From contig NC_079888.1 in the NCBI RefSeq assembly GCF_029227915.1, forward strand, positions 23,850,001 through 23,914,000: a stretch of DNA of 64,000 nt, read 5' to 3'. Below the pieces are notes generated by a model, which was given only the letters and a program-made list of their open reading frames with translations, did not search any database and had not been told where the DNA came from. Positions 1-9,547 of the stretch are shown here, one piece after another. Source of the stretch: Hydractinia symbiolongicarpus (taxonomy: Eukaryota > Cnidaria > Hydrozoa > Anthoathecata > Hydractiniidae). Position 1 is the first letter of the stretch. The number at the start of each line of letters is the position of its first letter. The translations under genes were made by a program, and so were the position numbers.

Positions 1-18
1 AATAATAATTTAAAAAAT
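1..18 (+). repeat. Partial monomer at left edge
   Basis: The first 18 bases are the AT-rich tail of a monomer (AATAATTTAAAAAAT type) whose body lies to the left. The array therefore continues beyond the window. Confidence 0.95.
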
Positions 19-220
19 CGTTCTGGAAATGCGTTTACTCCCTGGGTACTTTCTTTGTATACTTTTGACTATACGGGTCGAGTCCGGGATTTAGGGAAAT
101 CGCAGGTTTTCGTTTGCCGGCGATTAAACTGCCTTTATTCAGCGTCTCATCAAAAATGAAAACATTTTTGAAAACTACAAGTCTCATGCGTTTTAGTGGT
201 GAAAAAATAATTTAAAAAAT
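19..220 (+). repeat. Type A monomer (202 bp)
   Basis: This is the first complete unit. It shows the type A tags: CTGGAAATGCG near the start, TTTAGGG in place of TTTACGGG (one base lost), CGCAGG, and ACTGCC before the TTTATTCAG block. Close relatives lie at 12590, 13398, 16439, 31856, 32261, 33681, 34086, 34491, 37527, 38336 and 52914, usually next to an M or B monomer. Confidence 0.9.
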
Positions 221-258
221 CGTTCGGGAAATGAGTTTACTCCCTGGGTACTTTCTTT

Positions 259-276
259 GTATACTTTTGACTATAC
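259..276. other. Dyad GTATA / TATAC (example in type B monomer)
   Basis: GTATA at 259-263 and TATAC at 272-276 are reverse complements around an 8-base spacer. The arrangement recurs in most monomers, including those with ACATTCGAC in the spacer. It is broken in type M (TGTAAAC) and type Z (CTATGC). Confidence 0.7.
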
Positions 277-308
277 GGGCCAAGCCGGGATTTACGGGAA
301 ATCGCGGG
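277..308 (+). other. G-quadruplex-type motif (example in type B monomer)
   Basis: Four GGG runs are separated by 7, 6 and 7 bases, fitting the standard G3-N(1-7) rule. Types B and I, which lack one C, have this 7/6/7 pattern; C, E, M and U have 8/6/7, just outside the strict rule. F, L, N and T lose two runs (CCAGG, GCAGG), and A, D, H, J and K lose one. Folding is not shown by the sequence. Confidence 0.6.
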
Positions 309-353
309 TTTTCGTTTGCCGGCGATTAAACTTCTTTTATTCAGCGTCTCATC

Positions 354-371
354 AAAAATGAAAACATTTTT
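354..371. other. Hairpin dyad AAAAATG / CATTTTT (example in type B monomer)
   Basis: AAAAATG at 354-360 and CATTTTT at 365-371 are perfect reverse complements around an AAAA loop. This is the ordinary state of the monomer. The CATTCTTG variant (E, K, Y) and the AAATTG variant (I) each put one mismatch in the stem. Confidence 0.75.
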
Positions 372-477
372 AAAAACTACAAGTCTCATGCGTTTTAGTG
401 GTGAAAAAGTAATTTAAAAAATCGTTCGGGAAATGAGTTTACTTCCTGGGTACTTTCTTTGTATACTTTTGACTATA

Positions 478-511
478 CGGGCCAAGCCCGGGATTTACGG
501 GAAATCGCGGG
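478..511. other. Four CGGG motifs near helical spacing (example in type C monomer)
   Basis: CGGG begins at 478, 489, 498 and 508, so the steps are 11, 9 and 10 bases and all four lie on about the same face of the helix. Short AT segments fill the gaps. The pattern repeats in all types that keep the four GGG runs. Confidence 0.7.
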
Positions 512-689
512 TTTTCGTTTGCCGGCGATTAAACTTATTTTATTCAGCGTCTCATCAAAAATGAAAACATTTTTGAAAACTACAAGTCTCATGCGTTTTA
601 GTGGTGAAAAAATAATTTAAAAAATCGTTCGGGAAATGAGTTTACTCCCTGGGTACTTTCTTTGTATACTTTTGACTATACGGGCCGAG

Positions 690-704
690 TCCGGGATTTA
701 CGGG
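690..704 (+). other. CENP-B-box-like spacing, 7 of 9 core bases (example in type D monomer)
   Basis: The core of the mammalian CENP-B box is TTCG-N4-A-N2-CGGG. Here TCCG, four bases, T, two bases and CGGG match seven of the nine fixed positions. The mismatches are the second T and the central A. The CGGG repeats raise the chance of such a match, so this may be coincidence. Confidence 0.25.
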
Positions 705-759
705 AAATCGCGGATTTTCGTTTGCCGGCTATTAAACTTCTTTCATTCAGCGTCCCATC

Positions 760-775
760 AAATATGAAAATATTT
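760..775. other. Shifted hairpin dyad AAATAT / ATATTT (type D monomer)
   Basis: Type D differs from the ordinary dyad at two bases (A to T and C to T). These break the original 7-bp pairing but create a perfect 6-bp one, AAATAT 760-765 with ATATTT 770-775, around a GAAA loop. The same state is seen in type G monomers. Confidence 0.72.
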
Positions 776-817
776 TTGAAAACTACAAGTCTCATGCATT
801 TAGTGGTAAAAAAATAA

Positions 818-826
818 TATAAAAAA
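818..826 (+). other. TATA-box-like string in D-type tail
   Basis: D-type tails read TAATATAAAAAAT in place of TAATTTAAAAAAT, giving TATAAAAAA. G, and the chimeras with a D or G tail, share it. There is no evidence that it works as a promoter; it is recorded because it separates these types from all others. Confidence 0.4.
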
Positions 827-1840
827 TCGTTCGGGAAATGAGTTTACTCCCTGGGTACCTTTTTTGTATACTTTTGACTATACGGGCCAAGCCCGGGATT
901 TACGGGAAATCGCGGGTTTTAGTTTGCCGGCGATTAAACTTCTTTTATTCAGCGTCTCATCAAAAATGAAAACATTCTTGAAAACTACAAGTCTCATGCG
1001 TTTTAGTAGTGAAATAATAATTTAAAAAATCGTTTGGGAAATGAGTTTACTCCCTGGGTACTTTCTTTGTATACTTTTGACTATACGGGCCAAGCCGGGA
1101 TTTACGGGAAATCGCGGGTTTTCGTTTGCCGGCGATTAAACTTCTTTTATTCAGCGTCTCATCAAAAATGAAAACATTTTTAAAAACTACAAGTCTCATG
1201 CGTTTTAGTGGTGAAAAAGTAATTTAAAAAATCGTTCGGGAAATGAGTTTACTTCCTGGGTACTTTCTTTGTATACTTTTGACTATACGGGCCAAGCCCG
1301 GGATTTACGGGAAATCGCGGGTTTTCGTTTGCCGGCGATTAAACTTCTTTTATTCAGCGTCTCATCAAAAATGAAAACATTTTTGAAAACTACAAGTCTC
1401 ATGCGTTTTAGTGGTGAAAAAATAATTTAAAAAATCGTTCGGGAAATGAGTTTACTCCCTGGGTACTTTCTTTGTATACTTTTGACTATACGGGCCGAGT
1501 CCGGGATTTACGGGAAATCGCGGATTTTCGTTTGCCGGCGATTAAACTTCTTTTATTCAGCGTCCCATCAAATATGAAAATATTTTTGAAAACTACAAGT
1601 CTCATGCGTTTAGTGGTAAAAAAATAATATAAAAAATCGTTCGGGAAATGAGTTTACTCCCTGGGTACTTTTTTTGTATACTTTTGACTATACGGGCCAA
1701 GCCCGGGATTTACGGGAAATCGCGGGTTTTCGTTTGCCGGCGATTAAACTTCTTTTATTCAGCGTCTCATCAAAAATGAAAACATTCTTGAAAACTACAA
1801 GTCTCATGCGTTTTAGTGGTGAAATAATAATTTAAAAAAT

Positions 1841-2649
1841 CGTTTGGGAAATGAGTTTACTCCCTGGCTACTTTCTTTGTATACTTTTGACTATACGGGC
1901 CGAGTCCAGGATTTACGGGAAATCGCAGGTTTTCGTTTGCCGGCGATTAAACATCTTTTATTCAGCGTCTCATCAAAAATGAAAACATTTTTAAAAACTA
2001 CAAGTCTCATGCGTTTTAGTGGTGAAAAAGTAATTTAAAAAATCGTTCGGGAAATGAGTTTACTCCCTGGGTACTTTCTTTGTATACTTTTGACTATACG
2101 GGCCAAGCCCGGGATTTACGGGAAATCGCGGATTTTTGTTCGCCGGCGATTAAACTTCTTTTATTTAGCGTCCAATCAAATATGAAAATATTTTTGAAAA
2201 CTACAAGTCTCATGCGTTTAGTGGTGAAAAAATAATTTAAAAAATCGATCTGGAAATGAGTTTACTCCCTGGGTACTTTCTTTGTATACTTTTGACTATA
2301 CGGGCCGAGTCCGGGATTTAGGGAAATCGCAGGTTTTCGTTTGCCGGCGATTAAACTGCTTTTATTCAGCGTCTCACCAAAAATGAAAACATTTTTGAAA
2401 ACTACAAGTCTCATGCGTTTTAGTGGTGAAAAAATAATTTAAAAAATCGTTCGCGAAATGAGTTTACTCCCTGGGTACTTTCTTTGTATACTTTTGACTA
2501 TACGGGACAAGCCGGGATTTACGGGAAATCGCGGGTTTTCGTTTGTTGGCGATTAAACTTCTTTTATTCAACGTCTCATCAAAATTGAAAACATTTTTAA
2601 AAACTACAAGTCTCATGGGCTTTAGTGGTGAAAAAATAATTTAAAAAAT
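1841..2649 (+). repeat. Monomers F, G, H, I
   Basis: Four monomers follow the tetramers: F (CTGGCTAC, GTCCAGG), G (TTTTTGTTCGCC, TTTAGCGTCC), H (CGATCTGG, TTTAGGG) and I (GGGACAAGCC, then CAAAATTGAAAAC and CATGGGCTTTAG). The order G, H, I, J is also the core of the HOR family at 39751-51697, where U stands between G and H, so this segment looks like a shortened relative of that unit. Confidence 0.85.
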
Positions 2650-4678
2650 CGTTCTGGAAATGGGTTTACTCACAGGGTACTTTCTTTGTATACATTCGAC
2701 TATACGTGCCAAGCCCGGGATTTACGGGAAATCGCGGGTTTTCGTTTGCCAGCGATTAAACTTATTTTATTCAGCGTCTCATCAAAAATGAAAACATTTT
2801 TGAAAACTACAAGTCTCATGCGTTTTAGTGGTGAAAAAATAATTTAAAAAATCGTTCTGGAAATGAATTTACTCCCTGGGTACTTTCTTTGTATACTTTT
2901 GACTATACGGGCCGAGTCCGGGATTTCCGGGAAATCGCAGGTTTTCGTTTGCCGACGATTAAACTGCTTTTATTCAGCGTCTCATCAAAAATGAAAACAT
3001 TCTTGAAAACTACAAGTCTCATGCGTTTTAGTGGTGAAGAAATAATTTAAAAATCGTTTGGGAAATGAGTTTACTCCCTGGGTACTTTCTTTGTATACTT
3101 TTGACTATACGGGCCGAGTCCAGGATTTACGGGAAATCGCAGGTTTTCGTTTGCCGGCGATTAAACTTCTTTTATTCAGCGTCTCATCAAAAATGAAAAC
3201 ATTTTTAAAAACTACAAGTCTCATGCGTTTTAGTGGTGAAAAAGTAATTTAAAAAATCGTTCGGGAAATGAGTTTACTTCCTGGGTACTTTCTTTGTATA
3301 CTTTTGACTATACGGGCTGAGTCCGGGATTTACGAGAAATCGCAGGTTTTTGTTTGCCGGCGATTAAACTGCGTTTATTCAGCGTCTCATCAAAAATTGA
3401 AAACATTCTTGAAAACTGCGAGTCTCATGCGTTTTAGTGGTGAAATAATAATTTAAAAAATCGTTTGGGAAATGAGTTTACTCCCTGGGGACTTTCTTTG
3501 TATACTTTTGACTATACGGGCCGAGTCCAGGATTTACGGGAAATCGCAGGTTTTCGTTTGCCGGCGATTAAACTTCTTTTATTCAGCGTCTCATCAAAAA
3601 TGAAAACATTTTTAAAAACTACAAGTCTTATGCGTTTTAGTGGTGAAAAAATAATTTAAAAAATCGTTCTGGAAATCAGTTTACTCCCTGGGTACTTTCT
3701 TTGTATACTTTTGACTATACGGGCCGAGTCCGGGATTTACAGGAAATCGCAGGTTTTCGTTTGCCGGCGATTAAACTTCTTTTATTCAGCGTCTCATCAA
3801 AAATGAAAACATTTTTGAAAACTACAAGTCTCATGCGTTTTAGTGGTGAAAAAATAATTTAAAAAATCGTTCGGGAAATGAGTTTACTCCCTGGGTACTT
3901 TCTTTGTATACTTTTGACTATACGGGCCGAGTCCAGGATTTACGGGAAATCGCAGGTTTTCGTTTGCCGGCGATTAAACTTCTTTTATTCAGCGTCTCAT
4001 CAAAAATGAAAACATTTTTGAAAACTACAAGTCTCATCCGTTTCAGTGGTGAAAAAATAATTTAAAAAATCGTTCGGGAAATGAGTTTACTCCCTGGGTA
4101 CTTTCTTTGTATTCTTTTGACTATACGGGCCGAGTCCGCGATTTACGGGAAGTCGCGGGTTTTGTTTGCCGGCGATTAAACTTCTTTTATTCAGCGTCTC
4201 AACAAAAATGAAAATATTTTTAAATACTACAAGTCTCATGGGCTTTAGTGGTGAAAAGATAATTTAAAAAATCGTTTTGGAAATGAGTTTACTCACAGGG
4301 TACTTTCTTTGTATACATTCGACTATACGGGCCAAGACCGGGATTTACGGGATATCGCGGGTTTTCGTTTGCCGGCGATTAAACCACTTTCTTTAAGCGT
4401 CTCATCAAAAATGAAAACATTTCTGAAAACTACCAGTCTCATGCGTTTTAGTGGTGAAAAAATAATTTAAAAATTCGTTCGGAAAATGAGTTTACTCACT
4501 GGGTACTTTCCTTGTATACTTTTGACTATACGGGCCGAGACCGAGATTTACGGGAAATTGCGGGTTTTCGTTTGCCAGCGATTAAACTTCTTTTATTCAG
4601 CGTCTCATCAAAATTGAAAACATTTTTAAAAACTACAAGTCTCATGGGCTTTAGTGGTGAAAAAATAATTTAAAAAAT
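2650..4678 (+). repeat. HOR copy 1: 10-mer J-K-L-N-L-P-L-Q-R-S
   Basis: Ten monomers, 2029 bp. J carries GGGTTTACTCACAGG and ACATTCGAC, K TTTCCGGG and GCCGACG, N GGCTGAGTCC, P GGAAATCAG, the second-last L CATCCGTTTCAG, Q GTATTCTTTT with GTCCGCG, R GATATCG with AAACCACTTTC, and S GTTCGGAAAATG with GAGACCGAG. This is the full-length version of the unit; the next copy lacks two monomers. Confidence 0.9.
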
Positions 4679-6301
4679 CGTTCTGGAAATGGGTTTACTC
4701 ACAGGGTACTTTCTTTGTATACATTCGACTATACGTGCCAAGCCCGGGATTTACGGGAAATCGCGGGTTTTCGTTTGCCAGCGATTAAACTTCTTTTATT
4801 CAGCGTCTCATCAAAAATGAAAACATTTTTGAAAACTACAAGTCTCATGCGTTTTAGTGGTGAAAAAATAATTTAAAAAATCGTTCTGGAAATGAATTTA
4901 CTCCCTGGGTACTTTCTTTGTATACTTTTGACTATACGGGCCGAGTCCGGGATTTCCGGGAAATCGCAGGTTTTCGTTTGCCGACGATTAAACTGCTTTT
5001 ATTCAGCGTCTCATCAAAAATGAAAACATTCTTGAAAACTACAAGTCTCATGCGTTTTAGTGGTGAAGAAATAATTTAAAAAATCGTTTGGGAAATGAGT
5101 TTACTCCCTGGGTACTTTCTTTGTATACTTTTGACTATACGGGCCGAGTCCAGGATTTACGGGAAATCGCAGGTTTTCGTTTGCCGGCGATTAAACTTCT
5201 TTTATTCAGCGTCTCATCAAAAATGAAAACATTTTCAAAAACTTCAAGTCTCATGCGTTTTAGTGGTGAAAAAGTAATTTAAAAAATCGTTCGGGAAATG
5301 AGTTTACTTCCTGGGTACTTTCTTTGTATACTTTTGACTATACGGGCTGAGTCCGGGATTTACGAGAAATCGCAGGTTTTTGTTTGCCGGCGATTAAACT
5401 TCTTTTATTCAGCGTCTCATCAAAAATGAAAACATTTTTGAAAACTACAAGTCTCATGCGTTTTAGTGGTGAAAAAATAATTTAAAAAATCGTTCGGGAA
5501 ATGAGTTTACTCCCTGGGTACTTTCTTTGTATACTTTTGACTATACGGGCCGAGTCCAGGATTTACGGGAAATCGCAGGTTTTCGTTTGCCGGCGATTAA
5601 ACTTCTTTTATTCAGCGTCTCATCAAAAATGAAAACATTTTTGAAAACTACAAGTCTCATCCGTTTCAGTGGTGAAAAAATAATTTAAAAAATCGTTCGG
5701 GAAATGAGTTTACTCCCTGGGTACTTTCTTTGTATTCTTTTGACTATACGGGCCGAGTCCGCGATTTACGGGAAGTCGCGGGTTTTGTTTGCCGGCGATT
5801 AAACTTCTTTTATTCAGCGTCTCAACAAAAATGAAAATATTTTTAAATACTACAAGTCTCATGGGCTTTAGTGGTGAAAAGATAATTTAAAAAATCGTTT
5901 TGGAAATGAGTTTACTCACAGGGTACTTTCTTTGTATACATTCGACTATACGGGCCAAGACCGGGATTTACGGGATATCGCGGGTTTTCGTTTGCCGGCG
6001 ATTAAACCACTTTCTTTAAGCGTCTCATCAAAAATGAAAACATTTCTGAAAACTACCAGTCTCATGCGTTTTAGTGGTGAAAAAATAATTTAAAAATTCG
6101 TTCGGAAAATGAGTTTACTCACTGGGTACTTTCCTTGTATACTTTTGACTATACGGGCCGAGACCGAGATTTACGGGAAATTGCGGGTTTTCGTTTGCCA
6201 GCGATTAAACTTCTTTTATTCAGCGTCTCATCAAAATTGAAAACATTTTTAAAAACTACAAGTCTCATGGGCTTTAGTGGTGAAAAAATAATTTAAAAAA
6301 T
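4679..6301 (+). repeat. HOR copy 2: 8-mer J-K-L-N-L-Q-R-S
   Basis: Eight monomers, 1623 bp, matching copy 1 monomer by monomer except that the L-P pair after N is missing. The N monomer here is hybrid: it begins with GGCTGAGTCC but ends with the ordinary ACTTC, AAAAATGAAAAC tail instead of ACTGCG and AAAATTGAAAAC. That places the deletion junction inside N, around 5398-5440, as unequal crossing-over between N and a downstream monomer would do. Confidence 0.9.
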
Positions 6302-8330
6302 CGTTCTGGAAATGGGTTTACTCACAGGGTACTTTCTTTGTATACATTCGACTATACGTGCCAAGCCCGGGATTTACGGGAAATCGCGGGTTTTCGTTTG
6401 CCAGCGATTAAACTTCTTTTATTCAGCGTCTCATCAAAAATGAAAACATTTTTGAAAACTACAAGTCTCATGCGTTTTAGTGGTGAAAAAATAATTTAAA
6501 AAATCGTTCTGGAAATGAATTTACTCCCTGGGTACTTTCTTTGTATACTTTTGACTATACGGGCCGAGTCCGGGATTTCCGGGAAATCGCAGGTTTTCGT
6601 TTGCCGACGATTAAACTGCTTTTATTCAGCGTCTCATCAAAAATGAAAACATTCTTGAAAACTACAAGTCTCATGCGTTTTAGTGGTGAAGAAATAATTT
6701 AAAAAATCGTTTGGGAAATGAGTTTACTCCCTGGGTACTTTCTTTGTATACTTTTGACTATACGGGCCGAGTCCAGGATTTACGGGAAATCGCAGGTTTT
6801 CGTTTGCCGGCGATTAAACTTCTTTTATTCAGCGTCTCATCAAAAATGAAAACATTTTCAAAAACTACAAGTCTCATGCGTTTTAGTGGTGAAAAAGTAA
6901 TTTAAAAAATCGTTCGGGAAATGAGTTTACTTCCTGGGTACTTTCTTTGTATACTTTTGACTATACGGGCTGAGTCCGGGATTTACGAGAAATCGCAGGT
7001 TTTTGTTTGCCGGCGATTAAACTGCGTTTATTCAGCGTCTCATCAAAAATTGAAAACATTCTTGAAAACTGCCAGTCTCATGCGTTTTAGTGGTGAAATA
7101 ATAATTTAAAAAATCGTTTGGGAAATGAGTTTACTCCCTGGGTACTTTCTTTGTATACTTTTGACTATACGGGCCGAGTCCAGGATTTACGGGAAATCGC
7201 AGGTTTTCGTTTGCCGGCGATTAAACTTCTTTTATTCAGCGTCTCATCAAAAATGAAAACATTTTTAAAAACTACAAGTCTTATGCGTTTTAGTGGTGAA
7301 AAAATAATTTAAAAAATCGCTCTGGAAATCAGTTTACTCCCTGGGTACTTTCTTTGTATACTTTTGACTATACGGGCCGAGTCCGGGATTTACGGGAAAT
7401 GGCGGATTTTCGTTTGCCGGCGATTAAACTTCTTTTATTCAGCGTCCCATCAAATATGAAAATATTTTTGAAAACTACAAGTCTCATGCGTTTAGTGGTA
7501 AAAAAATAATATAAAAAATCGTTCGGGAAATGAGTTTACTCCCTGGGTACTTTCTTTGTATACTTTTGACAATACGGGCCGAGTCCGGGATTTACGGGAA
7601 ATCGCAGGTTTTCGTTTGCCGGCGATTAAACTTCTTTTATTCAGCGTCTCATCAAAAATGAAAACATTTTTGAAAACTACAAGTCTCATCCGTTTCAGTG
7701 GTGAAAAAATAATTTAAAAAATCGTTCGGGAAATGAGTTTACTCCCTGGGTACTTTCTTTGTATTCTTTTGACTATACGGGCCGAGTCCGCGATTTACGG
7801 GAAGTCGCGGGTTTTGTTTGCCGGCGATTAAACTTCTTTTATTCAGCGTCTCATCAAAAATGAAAATATTTTTAAATACTACAAGTCTCATGGGCTTTAG
7901 TGGTGAAAAGATAATTTAAAAAATCGTTTTGGAAATGAGTTTACTCACAGGGTACTTTCTTTGTATACATTCGACTATACGGGCCAAGCCCTGGATTTTC
8001 GAGATATCGCGGGTTTTCGTTTGCCGGCGATTAAACCACTTTCTTTAAGCGTCTCATCAAAAATGAAAACATTTCTGAAAACTACCAGTCTCATGCGTTT
8101 TAGTGGTGAAAAAATAATTTAAAAATTCGTTCGGAAAATGAGTTTACTCACTGGGTACTTTCCTTGTATACTTTTGACTATACGGGCCAAGACCGGGATT
8201 TACGGGAAATTGCGGGTTTTCGTTTGCCGGCGATTAAACTTCTTTTATTCAGCGTCTCATCAAAAATGAAAGCATTTTCGAAAACTACAAGTCTCATGGG
8301 CTTTAGTGATGAAATAATAATTTAAAAAAT
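6302..8330 (+). repeat. HOR copy 3: 10-mer with a chimeric P/D monomer
   Basis: Ten monomers, 2029 bp, again starting with J and ending with S. N has its full ACTGCG tail and the L after it is present. The position held by P in copy 1 is taken by a chimera (7318-7519) that starts like P and ends like D. The terminal S differs from copies 1 and 2: it has CCAAGACCGGG, GAAAGCATTTTCG and AGTGATGAAATA. Confidence 0.88.
7318..7519 (+). repeat. Chimeric monomer P/D
   Basis: The first third has the P tag GGAAATCAG. From about 7398 onward it is type D: ATGGCGGATTTTCG, CCCATCAAATATG, GTTTAGTGGTAAAA and TAATATAAAA. The switch lies in the shared stretch around GTCCGGGATTTACGGG. Confidence 0.85.
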
Positions 8331-9547
8331 CGTTTAGGAAATGAGTTTACTCCCTGGGTACTTTCTTTGTATACTTTTGACCATACGGGCCGAGTCCAGG
8401 ATTTACGGGAAATCGCAGGTTTTCGTTTGCCGGCGATTAAACTTCTTTTATTCAGCGTCTCATCAAAAGTGAAAACATTTTTAAAAACTACAAGTCTTTT
8501 GCGTTTTAGTGGTGAAAAAATAATTTAAAAAATCGTTCTGGAAATCAGTTTACTCCCTGGGTACTTTCTTTGTATACTTTTGACTATACGGGCCGAGTCC
8601 GGGATTTACAGGAAATCGCAGGTTTTCGTTTGCCGGCGATTAAACTTCTTTTATTCAGCGTCTCATCAAAAATGAAAACATTTTTGAAAACTACAAGTCT
8701 CATGCCTTTTAGTGGTGAAAAAATAATTTAAAAAATCGTTCGGGAAATGAGTTTACTCCCTGGGTACTTTCTTTGTATACTTTGGACTATACGGGCCGAG
8801 TCCAGGATTTACGGGAAATCGCAGGTTTTCGTTTGCCGGCGATTAAACTTCTTTTATTCAGCGTCTCATCAAAAATGAAAACATTTTTGAAAACTACAAG
8901 TCTCATCCGTTTCAGTGGTGAAAAAATAATTTAAAAAATCGTTCGGGAAATGAGTTTACTCCCTGGGTACTTTTTTTGTATTCTTTTGACTATACGGGCC
9001 GAGTCCGCGATTTACGGGAAGTCGCGGGTTTTGTTTGCCGGCGATTAAACTTCTTTTATTCAGCGTCTCAACAAAAATGAAAATATTTTTAAATACTACA
9101 AGTCTCATGGGCTTTAGTGGTGAAAAGATAATTTAAAAAATCGTTTTGGAAATGAGTTTACTCACAGGGTACTTTCTTTGTATACATTCGACTATACGGG
9201 CCAAGACCGGGATTTACGGGATATCGCGGGTTTTCGTTTGCCGGCGATTAAACCACTTTCTTTAAGCGTCTCATCAAAAATGAAAACATTTCTGAAAACT
9301 ACCAGTCTCATGCGTTTTAGTGGTGAAAAAATAATTTAAAAATTCGTTCGGAAAATGAGTTTACTCACTGGGTACTTTCCTTGTATACTTTTGACTATAC
9401 GGGCCGAGACCGAGATTTACGGGAAATTGCGGGTTTTCGTTTGCCGGCGATTAAACTTCTTTTATTCAGCGTCTCATCAAAAATGAAAGCATTTTCGAAA
9501 ACTACAAGTCTCATGGGCTTTAGTGATGAAATAATAATTTAAAAAAT
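8331..9547 (+). repeat. 6-mer T-P-L-Q-R-S (1217 bp)
   Basis: The segment opens with T (CGTTTAGG, CCATACGGG) and then repeats the P-L-Q-R-S tail of the preceding 10-mer, including CATCCGTTTCAG, GTCCGCG and AAACCACTTTC. It ends where a second T begins at 9548. It reads as a truncated extra copy of the 2650-8330 unit with a new leading monomer. Confidence 0.87.

Larger units (their letters stand above)
221..1840 (+). repeat. HOR: tetramer B-C-D-E, two copies of 810 bp
   Basis: Four different monomers, B (CCAAGCCGGG, AAAAAGTAA), C (CTTCCTGG), D (CGCGGATTTT and CCCATCAAATATG) and E (CTTTTTTTG, CATTCTTG), run 221-1030 and repeat in the same order 1031-1840. The copies differ at a few sites: the first C has CTTATTTTATT where the second has CTTCTTTTATT, the first E ends AGTAGTGAAATA, and the second B starts CGTTTGGG. 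The same pair of tetramers with the same private variants recurs at 53116-54735. Confidence 0.92.

Noticed and set aside
96-110. CENP-B box at TTCGTTTGCCGGCGA in the middle of the monomer
   Set aside because: Only 5 of 9 core positions match; the 690-704 type of site is closer and is itself doubtful.
259-276. Bacterial promoter (TTGAC with TATAC nearby)
   Set aside because: The TTGAC and TATAC elements are almost adjacent, with no proper spacing, and the context is a eukaryotic satellite.
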